From contig CACKRJ010000002.1 in NCBI GenBank assembly GCA_902602595.1, positions 83,003 to 147,002 of the forward strand: a stretch of DNA of 64,000 nucleotides. Reading direction: 5' to 3'. Of the stretch, positions 34,429 to 43,205 are shown piece by piece. The notes beneath the pieces were generated by a model. The model did no database searches, was not told where the DNA came from, and saw nothing but the letters and a program-made list of their open reading frames with translations. The stretch comes from an uncultured SAR86 cluster bacterium (GTDB lineage: Bacteria; Pseudomonadota; Gammaproteobacteria; Magnimaribacterales; D2472). The translations under genes were made by a program, and so were the position numbers. Position 1 is the stretch's first letter. Each line of letters begins with the position of its first letter.

Positions 34429-36471
34429 ATGAAAAGAATTCTAATTAATTGCTCATATTCAGATGAGCTTCGTGTGGCTTTGGTCGATGGCGCTAAACTA
34501 TTCGACTTAGACAACGAGTTTAATGCCCAGTCCCTATTAAAAGGAAGTATATTCAAAGCAACTGTTTCAAGAGTTGAAACAAGTTTAGATGCAGCTTTTA
34601 TTAATTTTGGAAGTGAAAGGCATGGTTTTTTACCATTAAAAGAATTATCAAATGAATATTTTACCAAGGATGCTGATGGAAAAAAGAAATGTACACTCAA
34701 GGAAGGTGACGAAATCCTCATTCAAGTTTTAAAAGAAGAACGAGGAACTAAAGGTGCTGCCCTATCCAACCAAATCTCACTAGCAGGAAGATTTATAGTT
34801 TTAATTCCAAATTCTGAAAAATCTGGCGGTGTATCAAGAAGGATTTCAGGGGAGGAAAGAGATGAAATTAAAAATACTTTAAATGCGTTACAAATTCCTG
34901 ATGGCATGAGTGTAATTGTTAGAACTGCAGGACTAGGTAGATCTACTGAGGAATTAAAATGGGATTTAGATTATTTAATGAATCTATGGGGGCAAATAAA
35001 ATCCTCTATCACAGACGCTCCAAGCCCTAGTTTAATTTATAAAGATGATAAATTAATTTTAAGAGTATTTAGGGATTATTTTAGAGATGACATAGAAGAA
35101 ATTCTAATAGACGATGAATCTGTTCATTCAGAAGCATTGGATTTTGCAAAGTCGGTTATACCAGATCATGCTGATAAAGTTATTTACTATAATGAAGATA
35201 TTCCTTTATTTAATCGTTATCAGATAGAAAACCAAATAGAATTAGCTTTTCAAAGAGAAATATCATTGCCCTCTGGTGGATCTATAGTAATAGATCCTAC
35301 TGAAGCAATGGTTTCAATAGATGTTAATTCGGCACGCTCTACGAAGGGAAAAGATATAGAATCTACCGCTTTTGCTACAAACATGGAGGCAGCTAAAGAG
35401 GTTGCTCGACAGCTTAGATTGAGAGATTTAGGTGGCCTTATAGTGATTGATTTTATTGATATGCAGGATGAAAAACATCAACAAAAAGTTGAAAATACTT
35501 TTAGATCAATGGTTCAATCTGACAGAGCCAGAATACAGATAGCTGGAATATCTAGATTTGGATTATTGGAGTTATCAAGGCAACGACTAAGACCATCATT
35601 AGATGAAATATATGATATTCAACACGTACAAATACGCGGAACTCGCTCTTTAGGCCAATCAATTTTAAGAATAATTGGTGAAGATGCCGCCAAAGAAAAT
35701 ACTGGTGAAATACATGTATATGTTCCAGCAGATGTTTCAAGCTACTTATTGAATGAAAAAAGAAGGGATATTATTGCGATAGAGAATAGCTATCAAGTAA
35801 ATATTTTAGTAATAGCTGATCCATATAAATCTAGGCCATATTATAAAGTTGCAAGAGTTAAGGCTATCGCTGGAAAAAAACCATTTTCATATGATATGAC
35901 TCCAAATAGTCCAGAACCATCTATGGATTGGCGAGATGTAAATTCAAATAAAAAATCATTAAAGCCCTTGGTTGCTGTGTCTGTTCCTCCAAGAATGCCG
36001 AAGAAAAAAAATAAAAAAGGCTTATTTTCATTTCTTAAATCTATTTTCACTTTTTCTATTTTTAAATCTAAAAAGAAAAAGACACCTAAAAATAAAAGAT
36101 CAAGAAATTATAAAAAAGGTCAACCTAGGACCAATAGAAACACTAGGATTAATAAAAACCAAAAAAATCGAGGCAGAAAACAAAATAATAAAACTCAGGA
36201 TAATAACTCAACAAGAAGTCAACCAAAAAAATCTTCAAAACCAGTTGTAATACCTCCAAAGAAAAATACACAGGCAGATAAAAAAGTTACCAAAGCAAAC
36301 AATGTTAATGCTGCTAATACAGATAAAGATGGTAATAAATCAAATATTGAAGCTTCAACATCTACCTCGCCAGCACCAACTCCTGCGCCTACGCCAGCAC
36401 CAACTCCTGCGCCTACGCCAGCAACTAAACCTACTAGAGCTTTAAACGATCCTCGATATAAGAGCGAATGA
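34429..36471 (+). CDS. rne: Ribonuclease E (Rne/Rng family)
   Basis: This endoribonuclease for mRNA decay and rRNA processing is started at ATG 34429 (MKRILINCSYSDELRVALVDG), preceded by GGAG; an upstream in-frame start at 34396 is not needed. The 680-aa protein has the S1 domain (GSIFKATVSRVETSLDAAF, GFLPLKEL) and the DNase I-like domain with catalytic Asp298 (SIDVNSAR) and Asp341 (IVIDFIDM). The zinc-link CPxC between these and the small domain is missing; the stretch reads HVQIRGTRSLGQS. The C-terminal tail after about residue 500 is basic, low-complexity and has PAPT repeats, suiting an RNA-binding/degradosome scaffold. Its 3' end overlaps nudC by 38 nt. Confidence 0.95.
   Translation: MKRILINCSYSDELRVALVDGAKLFDLDNEFNAQSLLKGSIFKATVSRVETSLDAAFINFGSERHGFLPLKELSNEYFTKDADGKKKCTLKEGDEILIQVLKEERGTKGAALSNQISLAGRFIVLIPNSEKSGGVSRRISGEERDEIKNTLNALQIPDGMSVIVRTAGLGRSTEELKWDLDYLMNLWGQIKSSITDAPSPSLIYKDDKLILRVFRDYFRDDIEEILIDDESVHSEALDFAKSVIPDHADKVIYYNEDIPLFNRYQIENQIELAFQREISLPSGGSIVIDPTEAMVSIDVNSARSTKGKDIESTAFATNMEAAKEVARQLRLRDLGGLIVIDFIDMQDEKHQQKVENTFRSMVQSDRARIQIAGISRFGLLELSRQRLRPSLDEIYDIQHVQIRGTRSLGQSILRIIGEDAAKENTGEIHVYVPADVSSYLLNEKRRDIIAIENSYQVNILVIADPYKSRPYYKVARVKAIAGKKPFSYDMTPNSPEPSMDWRDVNSNKKSLKPLVAVSVPPRMPKKKNKKGLFSFLKSIFTFSIFKSKKKKTPKNKRSRNYKKGQPRTNRNTRINKNQKNRGRKQNNKTQDNNSTRSQPKKSSKPVVIPPKKNTQADKKVTKANNVNAANTDKDGNKSNIEASTSTSPAPTPAPTPAPTPAPTPATKPTRALNDPRYKSE
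36370..36423 (+). repeat. 24-bp tandem repeat coding for Pro-Ala-Pro-Thr units
   Basis: Two exact copies of a 24-nt unit beginning CCAGCACCAACTCCTGCG (36370-36393 and 36394-36417) plus a partial third lie in the rne tail. The unit is much richer in G+C than its surroundings. It gives a flexible Pro/Ala/Thr linker near the protein C-terminus and may vary in copy number between strains. Confidence 0.9.
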
Positions 36472-37261
36472 GCTGACCAGAAATTGATGCATCAGGTGGA
36501 ATAATTGGCAATTCATTTATATTAAACCACCTAGCATCTTCGAGCTCATTATCGTTTAACGCTATATTTCCTGATTTGTATTTGCAAAAGTAACCCAGCA
36601 TTAACTGAGCTGGAAAAGGCCACGACTGGGATGAGTAATATTTAATATCTGAAACTTTAACATTCACCTCCTCTTTTACTTCACGGATTAATGCTTCTTC
36701 AGCATTTTCACCAGCTTCAATAAAACCAGCAAGGGTGCTATACATATTAGGTGGGAAGATTTTACTTCTTCCTAACAATATTTGATCCTCATCATGTATC
36801 AAAGTAATAATGCACGGAGATATTGTGGGGTATTTTGGGCTAGAATTACACTTACACTCAAAAGCACCCTCCTTGTCATTGTACAAATTGCTTTTTCCAC
36901 AAATGCTACAAAAGCTACTGCTGGTAATCCATGTTTGAAGAATCGATGCGCGTGAGGCTAGCAAGAAACTAGATTGATCTAGGAAGCCTAATATTTGTCT
37001 TAAATCAACAAAGTTTGTTAATTCAGGATTCATAAACAGACCTAAAATATTTTCATCTTTATTGACATTTACAACATAAAAATAGCAACCATCTATTAAA
37101 GCTATTGATAGAAATGGTTTTGTTAGATTTTTTAAATTTAAATCTTTTGGGGCAAAACTGTAAGTATTTTCGCTTTGATCGTATAAAATCTTACTTTCAC
37201 AAAATATAATTAATTTAGAATCTTCTTTGAATGATTCATGGAGTTCTCTTATTAATTTCAT
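36434..37261 (-). CDS. nudC: NAD+ diphosphatase / RNA de-NADding Nudix hydrolase
   Basis: This 275-aa protein has a four-cysteine zinc ribbon (CSICGKSN and FECKC, about residues 118-138) followed by a Nudix box [20 protein letters not shown] and the NADH-pyrophosphatase signature [14 protein letters not shown], where the third residue is Ser instead of Pro. It hydrolyses NAD(H) and can remove NAD caps from RNA. It is convergent with, and overlaps, the RNase E gene by 38 nt and is divergent from nhaB with essentially no space between starts. Confidence 0.92.
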   Translation of the reverse strand: MKLIRELHESFKEDSKLIIFCESKILYDQSENTYSFAPKDLNLKNLTKPFLSIALIDGCYFYVVNVNKDENILGLFMNPELTNFVDLRQILGFLDQSSFLLASRASILQTWITSSSFCSICGKSNLYNDKEGAFECKCNSSPKYPTISPCIITLIHDEDQILLGRSKIFPPNMYSTLAGFIEAGENAEEALIREVKEEVNVKVSDIKYYSSQSWPFPAQLMLGYFCKYKSGNIALNDNELEDARWFNINELPIIPPDASISGQLIRSYIEDRLKL

Positions 37262-37279
37262 GTGAATTGGGATTTAAAT

Positions 37280-38791
37280 ATGATAAATAGCTTATATAAA
37301 ATGTTTTTAGGTGATTCGCCTGATTGGTACAAAAATACCATCATAGCTTTTTTAGCAATTAATCCTATTACTTTATTAATTTTAAACTCCATGGACTTAA
37401 ATGGTAATTTCATCGTTGGCTGGATGATTTTACTAGAATTCATCTTTACGCTTGCCCTTGCTCTAAAATGCTACCCTCTTCAACCAGGAGGATTGATCGC
37501 AATACAAGCATTATTTCTTGAATTAACTAATCCCTATTCCTTGCTGCATGAAATTGAACATAATCTTGAGGTTATTTTATTACTGGTATTTATGGTTGCT
37601 GGCATTTATTTTATGAAAAATTTAATGTTAACAATTTTCACAAAACTACTTCTTACGATTCAATCAAAAACAAAATTATCATTAATGTTTTGTTTTGTTT
37701 CAGCTTTCTTATCAGCATTTTTGGATGCCCTAACTGTAACTGCTGTCTTGATAGCTGTTGCGGTTGGTTTCTATAGAATATTTCATCTCGCAAATTCTGG
37801 ATTAGATTTCTCTACCTCAGCTCATGATTATCAAGATGATAGCTCCCTATCTGAAGTTGGCATTGAAGATTTAGAGAGCTTCAAGGCCTTCCTTAGAGAC
37901 TTAATTATGCATGGTGTAGTTGGAACAGCACTAGGTGGTGTGTGCACAATCGTTGGGGAGCCCCAAAACCTACTTATTGCTAATGTTGCTGGTTGGGAAT
38001 TTATTGAATTCATGATTAAGATGGCACCAATTACTGTTCCAGTTTTTATAGCTGGAATGATTACTTGCTTTGCAATTGAAAGACTGCATATCTGTGGTTT
38101 TGGTAATCAGTTACCTACTAGAATTAAAAATATATTTCATGATTTTAACGATTATGAGATCTCTCAAAGTACCGATGAGAGTAAATTAGAGCTTTATATC
38201 GAAATGCTTGTTGGTATTTTCTTGGTGATAGCTTTGGCACTTCATTTAGCAGCAGTCGGAATCATAGGTTTGGGTGTGATTATTCTTTTAACAGCATTCA
38301 AAGGTATTACCCATGAACATGATCTAGGAGATGCATTCAAGGAGGCGCTTCCCTTCACAGCATTACTAGTTGTTTTCTTTGGTGTTGTAAGCGTTATAGC
38401 AGATCAAGAATTATTTACTCCGATTATTACCTTTGTATTGGCTCAAGAAGCTAGCAGTCAAGCTCCAATATTTTTTGTAGCTAATGGTGTCTTATCAGCA
38501 ATAAGTGATAATGTATTTGTTGCAACAATTTATATAAATGAAATTAAAGATGCTTTAGATACGAATGTTATTTCTAGAGAGCAATTTGATAAACTAGCAA
38601 TAGCCATTAACACCGGAACAAATATTCCAAGTATAGCTACACCTAATGGTCAGGCGGCATTTTTATTTCTTCTTACATCATCTTTAGCTCCGCTTATAAA
38701 TCTCTCATATATGAGAATGGTTTTGATGGCCCTTCCATATACTATTGTTTTAAGTATTGTTGGTTTTATATCAGTGGTTATCAATTTATAG
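37280..38791 (+). CDS. nhaB: Na+/H+ antiporter NhaB
   Basis: This inner-membrane antiporter of about 503 aa expels Na+ in exchange for protons. NhaB-specific segments include [64 protein letters not shown] and [13 protein letters not shown], with several membrane helices throughout. I prefer the ATG at 37280, with GGGA 7 nt upstream. A GTG at 37262 directly abuts the nudC start. The gene suits a marine, Na+-rich habitat. dusA follows after 4 nt. Confidence 0.95.
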   Translation: MINSLYKMFLGDSPDWYKNTIIAFLAINPITLLILNSMDLNGNFIVGWMILLEFIFTLALALKCYPLQPGGLIAIQALFLELTNPYSLLHEIEHNLEVILLLVFMVAGIYFMKNLMLTIFTKLLLTIQSKTKLSLMFCFVSAFLSAFLDALTVTAVLIAVAVGFYRIFHLANSGLDFSTSAHDYQDDSSLSEVGIEDLESFKAFLRDLIMHGVVGTALGGVCTIVGEPQNLLIANVAGWEFIEFMIKMAPITVPVFIAGMITCFAIERLHICGFGNQLPTRIKNIFHDFNDYEISQSTDESKLELYIEMLVGIFLVIALALHLAAVGIIGLGVIILLTAFKGITHEHDLGDAFKEALPFTALLVVFFGVVSVIADQELFTPIITFVLAQEASSQAPIFFVANGVLSAISDNVFVATIYINEIKDALDTNVISREQFDKLAIAINTGTNIPSIATPNGQAAFLFLLTSSLAPLINLSYMRMVLMALPYTIVLSIVGFISVVINL

Positions 38792-38795
38792 TTAA

Positions 38796-39758
38796 ATGTC
38801 ACTAAGTCATAAATTCTGCATTGCTCCAATGATGCAATGCACCGATATACATGATCGATTCTTATTTCGCTTGATAACAAAAAAAGCTTTTTTATACACA
38901 GAAATGGTTACCACAGGAGCAATTATTCATGGCGGATGCCTAGATCAATTAAACTTTAATAATGAAATAGAGCATCCAGTTGCAGTGCAACTCGGTGGAT
39001 CTGACCCTAATGAACTAGCTGAGTGCTCAAAAATATGCAGCTCTCTTGGGTACGATGAAATTAATTTAAATATAGGCTGTCCATCTGAAAGAGTTCAAAA
39101 AGGTTCATTCGGAGCCTGCCTAATGCAAGAGCCAGAACTTGTAAAAGATTGTATTGAAGCTATGCAAGAAGTTACATCAACGCCAATTACTGTAAAATGC
39201 AGAATAGGTGTTAACGATAGAGATGATATAGATTTTTTAAATAATTTTGTATCAAAGATAATAAAATCCAAACTCAAAACAATCATTGTGCATGCAAGGG
39301 TGGCAATTTTGAAAGGCCTTACACCAAGACAAAATAGACAAATTCCTCCATTAAAATATGAAAATGTTTATCAGCTTAAAAAAGAATTCCCAGAATTGGA
39401 AATTGTAATCAATGGTGGAATTAAAGATATAGACGATTCTATAAAACATTTAGAACAAGTTGATGGTGTGATGCTTGGTCGAAGCCCATATGACAATCCA
39501 ATGATTGTTAGTAATGTCGATTCTATAATTTTTAATGAAATAGATATTGGAGAGGATAGAAAGTCTATACTGAGTAAATATTTACAATATTGCTTATTAC
39601 AAGCTGATTTAGGATATCCTCTTTCGAGAACTCTTAAACATGTCTTTGGATTAAATCGCGGATTAAAGAATGCTAAGGCATTTAGATCACTAATTCTTGA
39701 AACTATCCAAAAGAATAATTTAGAAGTAACTCAACAAGATCTAATATCAATGGTGTAA
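38796..39758 (+). CDS. dusA: tRNA-dihydrouridine synthase A
   Basis: This FMN-dependent reductase of 320 aa makes dihydrouridine at positions 20/20a of tRNA. It shows the N-terminal FCIAPMMQCTDIHDRFLFR, the FMN-binding LNIGCPSERVQKGSFGACL with catalytic Cys108, and VINGGIKDIDDS plus VMLGRSPYDNP. These details (HDR, long N-terminal loop) fit DusA and not DusB/C. It ends convergent to the mlaA gene with a 3-nt gap. Confidence 0.93.
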   Translation: MSLSHKFCIAPMMQCTDIHDRFLFRLITKKAFLYTEMVTTGAIIHGGCLDQLNFNNEIEHPVAVQLGGSDPNELAECSKICSSLGYDEINLNIGCPSERVQKGSFGACLMQEPELVKDCIEAMQEVTSTPITVKCRIGVNDRDDIDFLNNFVSKIIKSKLKTIIVHARVAILKGLTPRQNRQIPPLKYENVYQLKKEFPELEIVINGGIKDIDDSIKHLEQVDGVMLGRSPYDNPMIVSNVDSIIFNEIDIGEDRKSILSKYLQYCLLQADLGYPLSRTLKHVFGLNRGLKNAKAFRSLILETIQKNNLEVTQQDLISMV

Positions 39759-39761
39759 AGC

Positions 39762-40469
39762 CTAATCAAGTAAAAAATCATCCATATCATCAACAAAATC
39801 ATCTTGCTGATCTTCTCCATTACTTGATTCAAAAGCTTGGTATTGCATATATGAGTCTCTTATAAATGAATATCTATCGCCTATAATTAATGTTTCAACC
39901 TCTAGATATCGTGCACGGGTCTCTAAGGCATCAAGGGCTGTAACCCCGATCCTCACATCAGTCTCTTCGATTGCAAATGTACCACTTAATACTGAGCTAA
40001 CACTTCTGCCTGCTAAGCCCCGTGGTGTAGAAGGTCCATATAAAGGAATCATTAAAAATGGTCCTGAGCCGATACCCCATGATCCTAATGTTTGACCAAA
40101 ATCTTCATCATGTCTCTCTAAACCAAAACGTGAACCAACATCAATAAACCCACCCAATCCTATAGTAGAATTAATTAGAAATCGAGAAAAATCATTTATT
40201 GCAAGGATAGGTCTGCCTTGTAATAATTGATTGGCAGTATTATCAAGCTCATTTAAATTTCTAAAAAAATTACTAAGTCCAATTTCTACAAAATCAGGGG
40301 CAATCGATGTATATACTTCAGCCGTTGGTTTGGCAAAATTATCATCAAGGAATTCATTAAAAGCCCAAATTTTTCTATTGTAATCTTCAAATGGATCTTC
40401 TGTGGAATAAGTATTTAAGCTTATAGAAACCATTATGTAGATTAAGATAAGTTTTTTGTATTTCATCAT
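39762..40469 (-). CDS. mlaA: MlaA/VacJ-family phospholipid-transport protein without lipobox
   Basis: This outer-membrane lipid-asymmetry protein of 235 aa carries the VacJ signature DPFEDYNRKIWAFNEFLD, FFRNLNELDNTANQLLQGR, FLINSTIGLGGFIDVGS and GPFLMIPLYGPSTPRG. An N-terminal signal sequence is present (LILIYIMVSISLNTYS), but no Cys follows it, whereas MlaA is usually a lipoprotein. The acidic tail (DDFVDDMDDF) is also unusual. Its start overlaps the end of the apbC-like gene by 4 nt; other mla genes are not in this window. Confidence 0.88.
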   Translation of the reverse strand: MMKYKKLILIYIMVSISLNTYSTEDPFEDYNRKIWAFNEFLDDNFAKPTAEVYTSIAPDFVEIGLSNFFRNLNELDNTANQLLQGRPILAINDFSRFLINSTIGLGGFIDVGSRFGLERHDEDFGQTLGSWGIGSGPFLMIPLYGPSTPRGLAGRSVSSVLSGTFAIEETDVRIGVTALDALETRARYLEVETLIIGDRYSFIRDSYMQYQAFESSNGEDQQDDFVDDMDDFLLD

Positions 40470-41182
40470 GTAACCTTGATAAGCTCATTATAGAGGGGCT
40501 CGAAAAAACTAGATAATTTATTTGGATTAAAATTTGCTAAATCTTTAGTTCTTGGGATAGAGCCTAAAACCTTCAATCCAATTTCATTTTCAAGATTGAT
40601 TTCAGGGAAGTCAAAAACTTCATCATCAGAGTTTGGATAGATTGAATAAGACATATTATCAACAAGTCCAATTATTGGTATTTTAAGTTTTTCAAACATT
40701 ATTTTTGATTTAATGGTGTCTTGAACAGCTAATTTACTTTGAGAGGTTACCAAAAGAACATTATTAGGCTTAATCTCTGATGCTACTGTTAAATATGCAT
40801 CACCGGTGCCTGGAGGCATATCGATAAATAAATAATCTAGATTGCCCCATTGTGTTAACTTTTTGAGTTGCTTAATTGCACCACTTAGCATAGGCCCTCT
40901 CCACATTGCAGCTTTATTTTTTTCAAGAATAAATCCCATGCTATTTAAAAAAATATTATTCACTTCAATAGGCATAAAGAATTTTTGTCCATCTATAGTT
41001 TGAACCTCTGGCTTGGAATTAATGATGTTAAAAAGAATATGCTGATTGGGTCCATAGATATCTGCATCAAGGATCCCAACTTTGAAATCTTTTGCAAAAT
41101 AAGAGGCTAAATTTGCGCAAATAGTTGATTTGCCAACTCCACCTTTTGCTGAGGCTACAGCAATTATTTGTTTGATGCCCAT
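40466..41182 (-). CDS. apbC: Mrp/NBP35 (ApbC)-like P-loop ATPase lacking DUF59 and the CxxC
   Basis: This 238-aa P-loop ATPase of the Mrp/ApbC family, implicated in Fe-S cluster delivery, has the deviant Walker A VASAKGGVGKST (residues 9-20), DADIYGPNQH, and FIDMPPGTGDAYLTV. Two features of the Escherichia coli protein are absent: the N-terminal DUF59 domain and the Cys-x2-Cys that binds the cluster (here NMSYSIYPNSDDEVF). It is divergent from metG, as in many gammaproteobacteria, which supports orthology. It may have lost cluster carriage or rely on other residues. Confidence 0.88.
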   Translation of the reverse strand: MGIKQIIAVASAKGGVGKSTICANLASYFAKDFKVGILDADIYGPNQHILFNIINSKPEVQTIDGQKFFMPIEVNNIFLNSMGFILEKNKAAMWRGPMLSGAIKQLKKLTQWGNLDYLFIDMPPGTGDAYLTVASEIKPNNVLLVTSQSKLAVQDTIKSKIMFEKLKIPIIGLVDNMSYSIYPNSDDEVFDFPEINLENEIGLKVLGSIPRTKDLANFNPNKLSSFFEPLYNELIKVT

Positions 41183-41200
41183 TGATATAATGTTTTGACT

Positions 41201-41206
41201 TATAAT
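41201..41206 (+). promoter_or_regulatory. Consensus -10 box upstream of metG
   Basis: TATAAT at 41201-41206 is a perfect -10 hexamer in the short apbC-metG divergent gap. Another TATAAT is at 41186-41191. No good -35 is at standard spacing. A start near 41213 leaves a leader of about 25 nt before the proposed ATT initiation codon at 41238. Confidence 0.45.
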
Positions 41207-41237
41207 ACTCGATTAGTAGATAAATTGGGTCTCTGAA

Positions 41238-43205
41238 ATTAATAAAACAAGAAAAATAATCGTTACAAATGCTCTTCCATATGCAAATGGTGATATTCAT
41301 GTTGGCCATATCTTAGAGCATATTCAGACAGATATTTGGTCTCGATTTATGAGGTTAATGGATAATGAGGTTTTAACCTTTTGTGCTGACGATGCGCATG
41401 GAGCACCAATAATGATGAGGGCTGATGAATTAGGTATCGAACCAACTGCATTTATAGATGAAATTAATAAAAATCACCAACTATCATTAGCTAAATTTGG
41501 CATTGAATATACTAATTATTACTCAACTCATTCAAAAGAAAATGAAAAACTAGTTTCAGAAATTTACCTCGATGCTAAATCTTCAGGATATATTTATAAA
41601 AAAGAAATTGAGCAATGTTTTGATGAAGAAAGACAAATGTTCCTGGCGGACAGATATGTTATTGGTGATTGCCCTAAATGTTCAGCAAAAAATCAGTATG
41701 GAGACGGGTGCGAGGAATGCGGAGCAACCTACTCTGCTACAGAAATCGTCAATCCAAAATCATCTCTATCTGGCACTTCGCCAATCACAAAAACTTCTGA
41801 GCATATATTTTTTGATCTAGAAAAGGCAAAAGATGATCTAGTAAATTTCCTTGATAAATCATCAATACAAAAACCAATACTTGGAAAATTATCAGAATGG
41901 CTTGATGGTGATTTAAAAAGCTGGGATATTTCAAGGGATGCGCCATACTTTGGATTTAAAGTACCTGATGAAACTGAAAAATATTTTTATGTTTGGGTTG
42001 ATGCGCCTATTGGATATATGGCTTCTGCTATAAATTGGGCCAATAAAAACTCTCAATCACTAGAAAACTTATGGGGTAAAAATTCAGATTACGAGATACA
42101 TCATTTTATTGGTAAGGATATTGTATATTTTCATGGATTATTCTGGCCTGCTCTACTAATGGAATCAAAATATAAACTTCCAGACAGCATTCATGTACAT
42201 GGTTTTTTGACTATAAATGGAGAAAAAATGTCTAAGTCAAAAGGCACTTTTATTACGGCTGATCAATTTGCAGACTTATGTGATCCTGAATTATTGAGAT
42301 ATTATTTTGCAAGTAAATTAAACTCTAAAATTGAGGACTTAGATTTAAATCTTGAAGATTTAGCTCAAAAAATTAATTCAGATTTAGTTGGTAAATTTTC
42401 AAATATTTTTAGTCGTTCAGCGCCTTTTATCTCAAAAAATAATAATTCTCTTGGTGAGGAAATACACAAAGATCATTTATTGCATTGCAACAAAAATATT
42501 GAAAAAATATTACAACATTTTGAAAATAAGGAGTTCTCCAAAGCAATAAAGTTAATCATGGAGATTGCAGATGATACTAATAAATTTATTAACGAGCATG
42601 CTCCTTGGAAGCTTGATCAACCTGAAGCACTTACCGTGGCAACTACAGCTATTAATGTTTTTAAAAACTTATGTATCTTGCTCTCACCTGTAACACCAAA
42701 CCTGTGTAAGAAAATGTTGTTAATGTTAAAGATTGATAATCAAAATAAAGAAAATCTAGAAACTGAATTAATTAATGTTGAGATAGATGAATTTGAAACC
42801 ATTCTCTCAAGAATTAAGCCAATAAATATCCAAGATTTAAATAAAAAGGAAAAAAAAATGAACGAAGTAGATAATAATATCATTCAGATAGATGACTTTA
42901 TGAAAGTTGATCTAAGAGTTGCTAAAGTTGAAGAAGCTTCACATGTTGAAGGAGCAGATAAATTACTTGCTATAAAGTTAAACTTAGGTGATTTGGGTAC
43001 CAAAAATGTATTTGCTGGAATTAAATCAGCATATGAACCAGCTGAATTAAAAGGTAAATTAGTTGTCATGGTTTATAACCTAGCTCCAAGAAAAATGAAA
43101 TTTGGAGTTTCTGAAGGTATGATTTTGGCTGCAAGCGATTCGGATGGTGGTATTTTTGTATTATCTCCTGATTCTGGAGCTCAACCAGGACAAAAAATTA
43201 AATGA
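41238..43205 (+). CDS. metG: Methionyl-tRNA synthetase, non-canonical start
   Basis: This class I synthetase of about 655 aa shows HVGH (HIGH motif, residues 21-24), KMSKS (about 331-335), a zinc knuckle CPKCSAKNQYGDGCEECG and a C-terminal tRNA-binding EMAPII-like domain (FMKVDLRVAKVEEASHVEGA). The conserved N-terminus KIIVTNALPYANGDIHVGH is present. Between the upstream in-frame stop (41217) and this segment there is no ATG, GTG or TTG; the first ATG, at 41349, would delete the HIGH motif. I place the start at ATT 41238 by alignment to family N-termini; ATA 41220 or 41256 are alternatives. A single-base sequence error is also possible. It overlaps the next gene by 4 nt. Confidence 0.9.
   Translation: MNKTRKIIVTNALPYANGDIHVGHILEHIQTDIWSRFMRLMDNEVLTFCADDAHGAPIMMRADELGIEPTAFIDEINKNHQLSLAKFGIEYTNYYSTHSKENEKLVSEIYLDAKSSGYIYKKEIEQCFDEERQMFLADRYVIGDCPKCSAKNQYGDGCEECGATYSATEIVNPKSSLSGTSPITKTSEHIFFDLEKAKDDLVNFLDKSSIQKPILGKLSEWLDGDLKSWDISRDAPYFGFKVPDETEKYFYVWVDAPIGYMASAINWANKNSQSLENLWGKNSDYEIHHFIGKDIVYFHGLFWPALLMESKYKLPDSIHVHGFLTINGEKMSKSKGTFITADQFADLCDPELLRYYFASKLNSKIEDLDLNLEDLAQKINSDLVGKFSNIFSRSAPFISKNNNSLGEEIHKDHLLHCNKNIEKILQHFENKEFSKAIKLIMEIADDTNKFINEHAPWKLDQPEALTVATTAINVFKNLCILLSPVTPNLCKKMLLMLKIDNQNKENLETELINVEIDEFETILSRIKPINIQDLNKKEKKMNEVDNNIIQIDDFMKVDLRVAKVEEASHVEGADKLLAIKLNLGDLGTKNVFAGIKSAYEPAELKGKLVVMVYNLAPRKMKFGVSEGMILAASDSDGGIFVLSPDSGAQPGQKIK

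Noticed and set aside
34239..34721. 160-aa antisense reading frame opposite the rne leader and start
   Set aside because: It is low in complexity, lies opposite a clearly coding region and has no recognisable domain. It is a by-product of the rne codon pattern.
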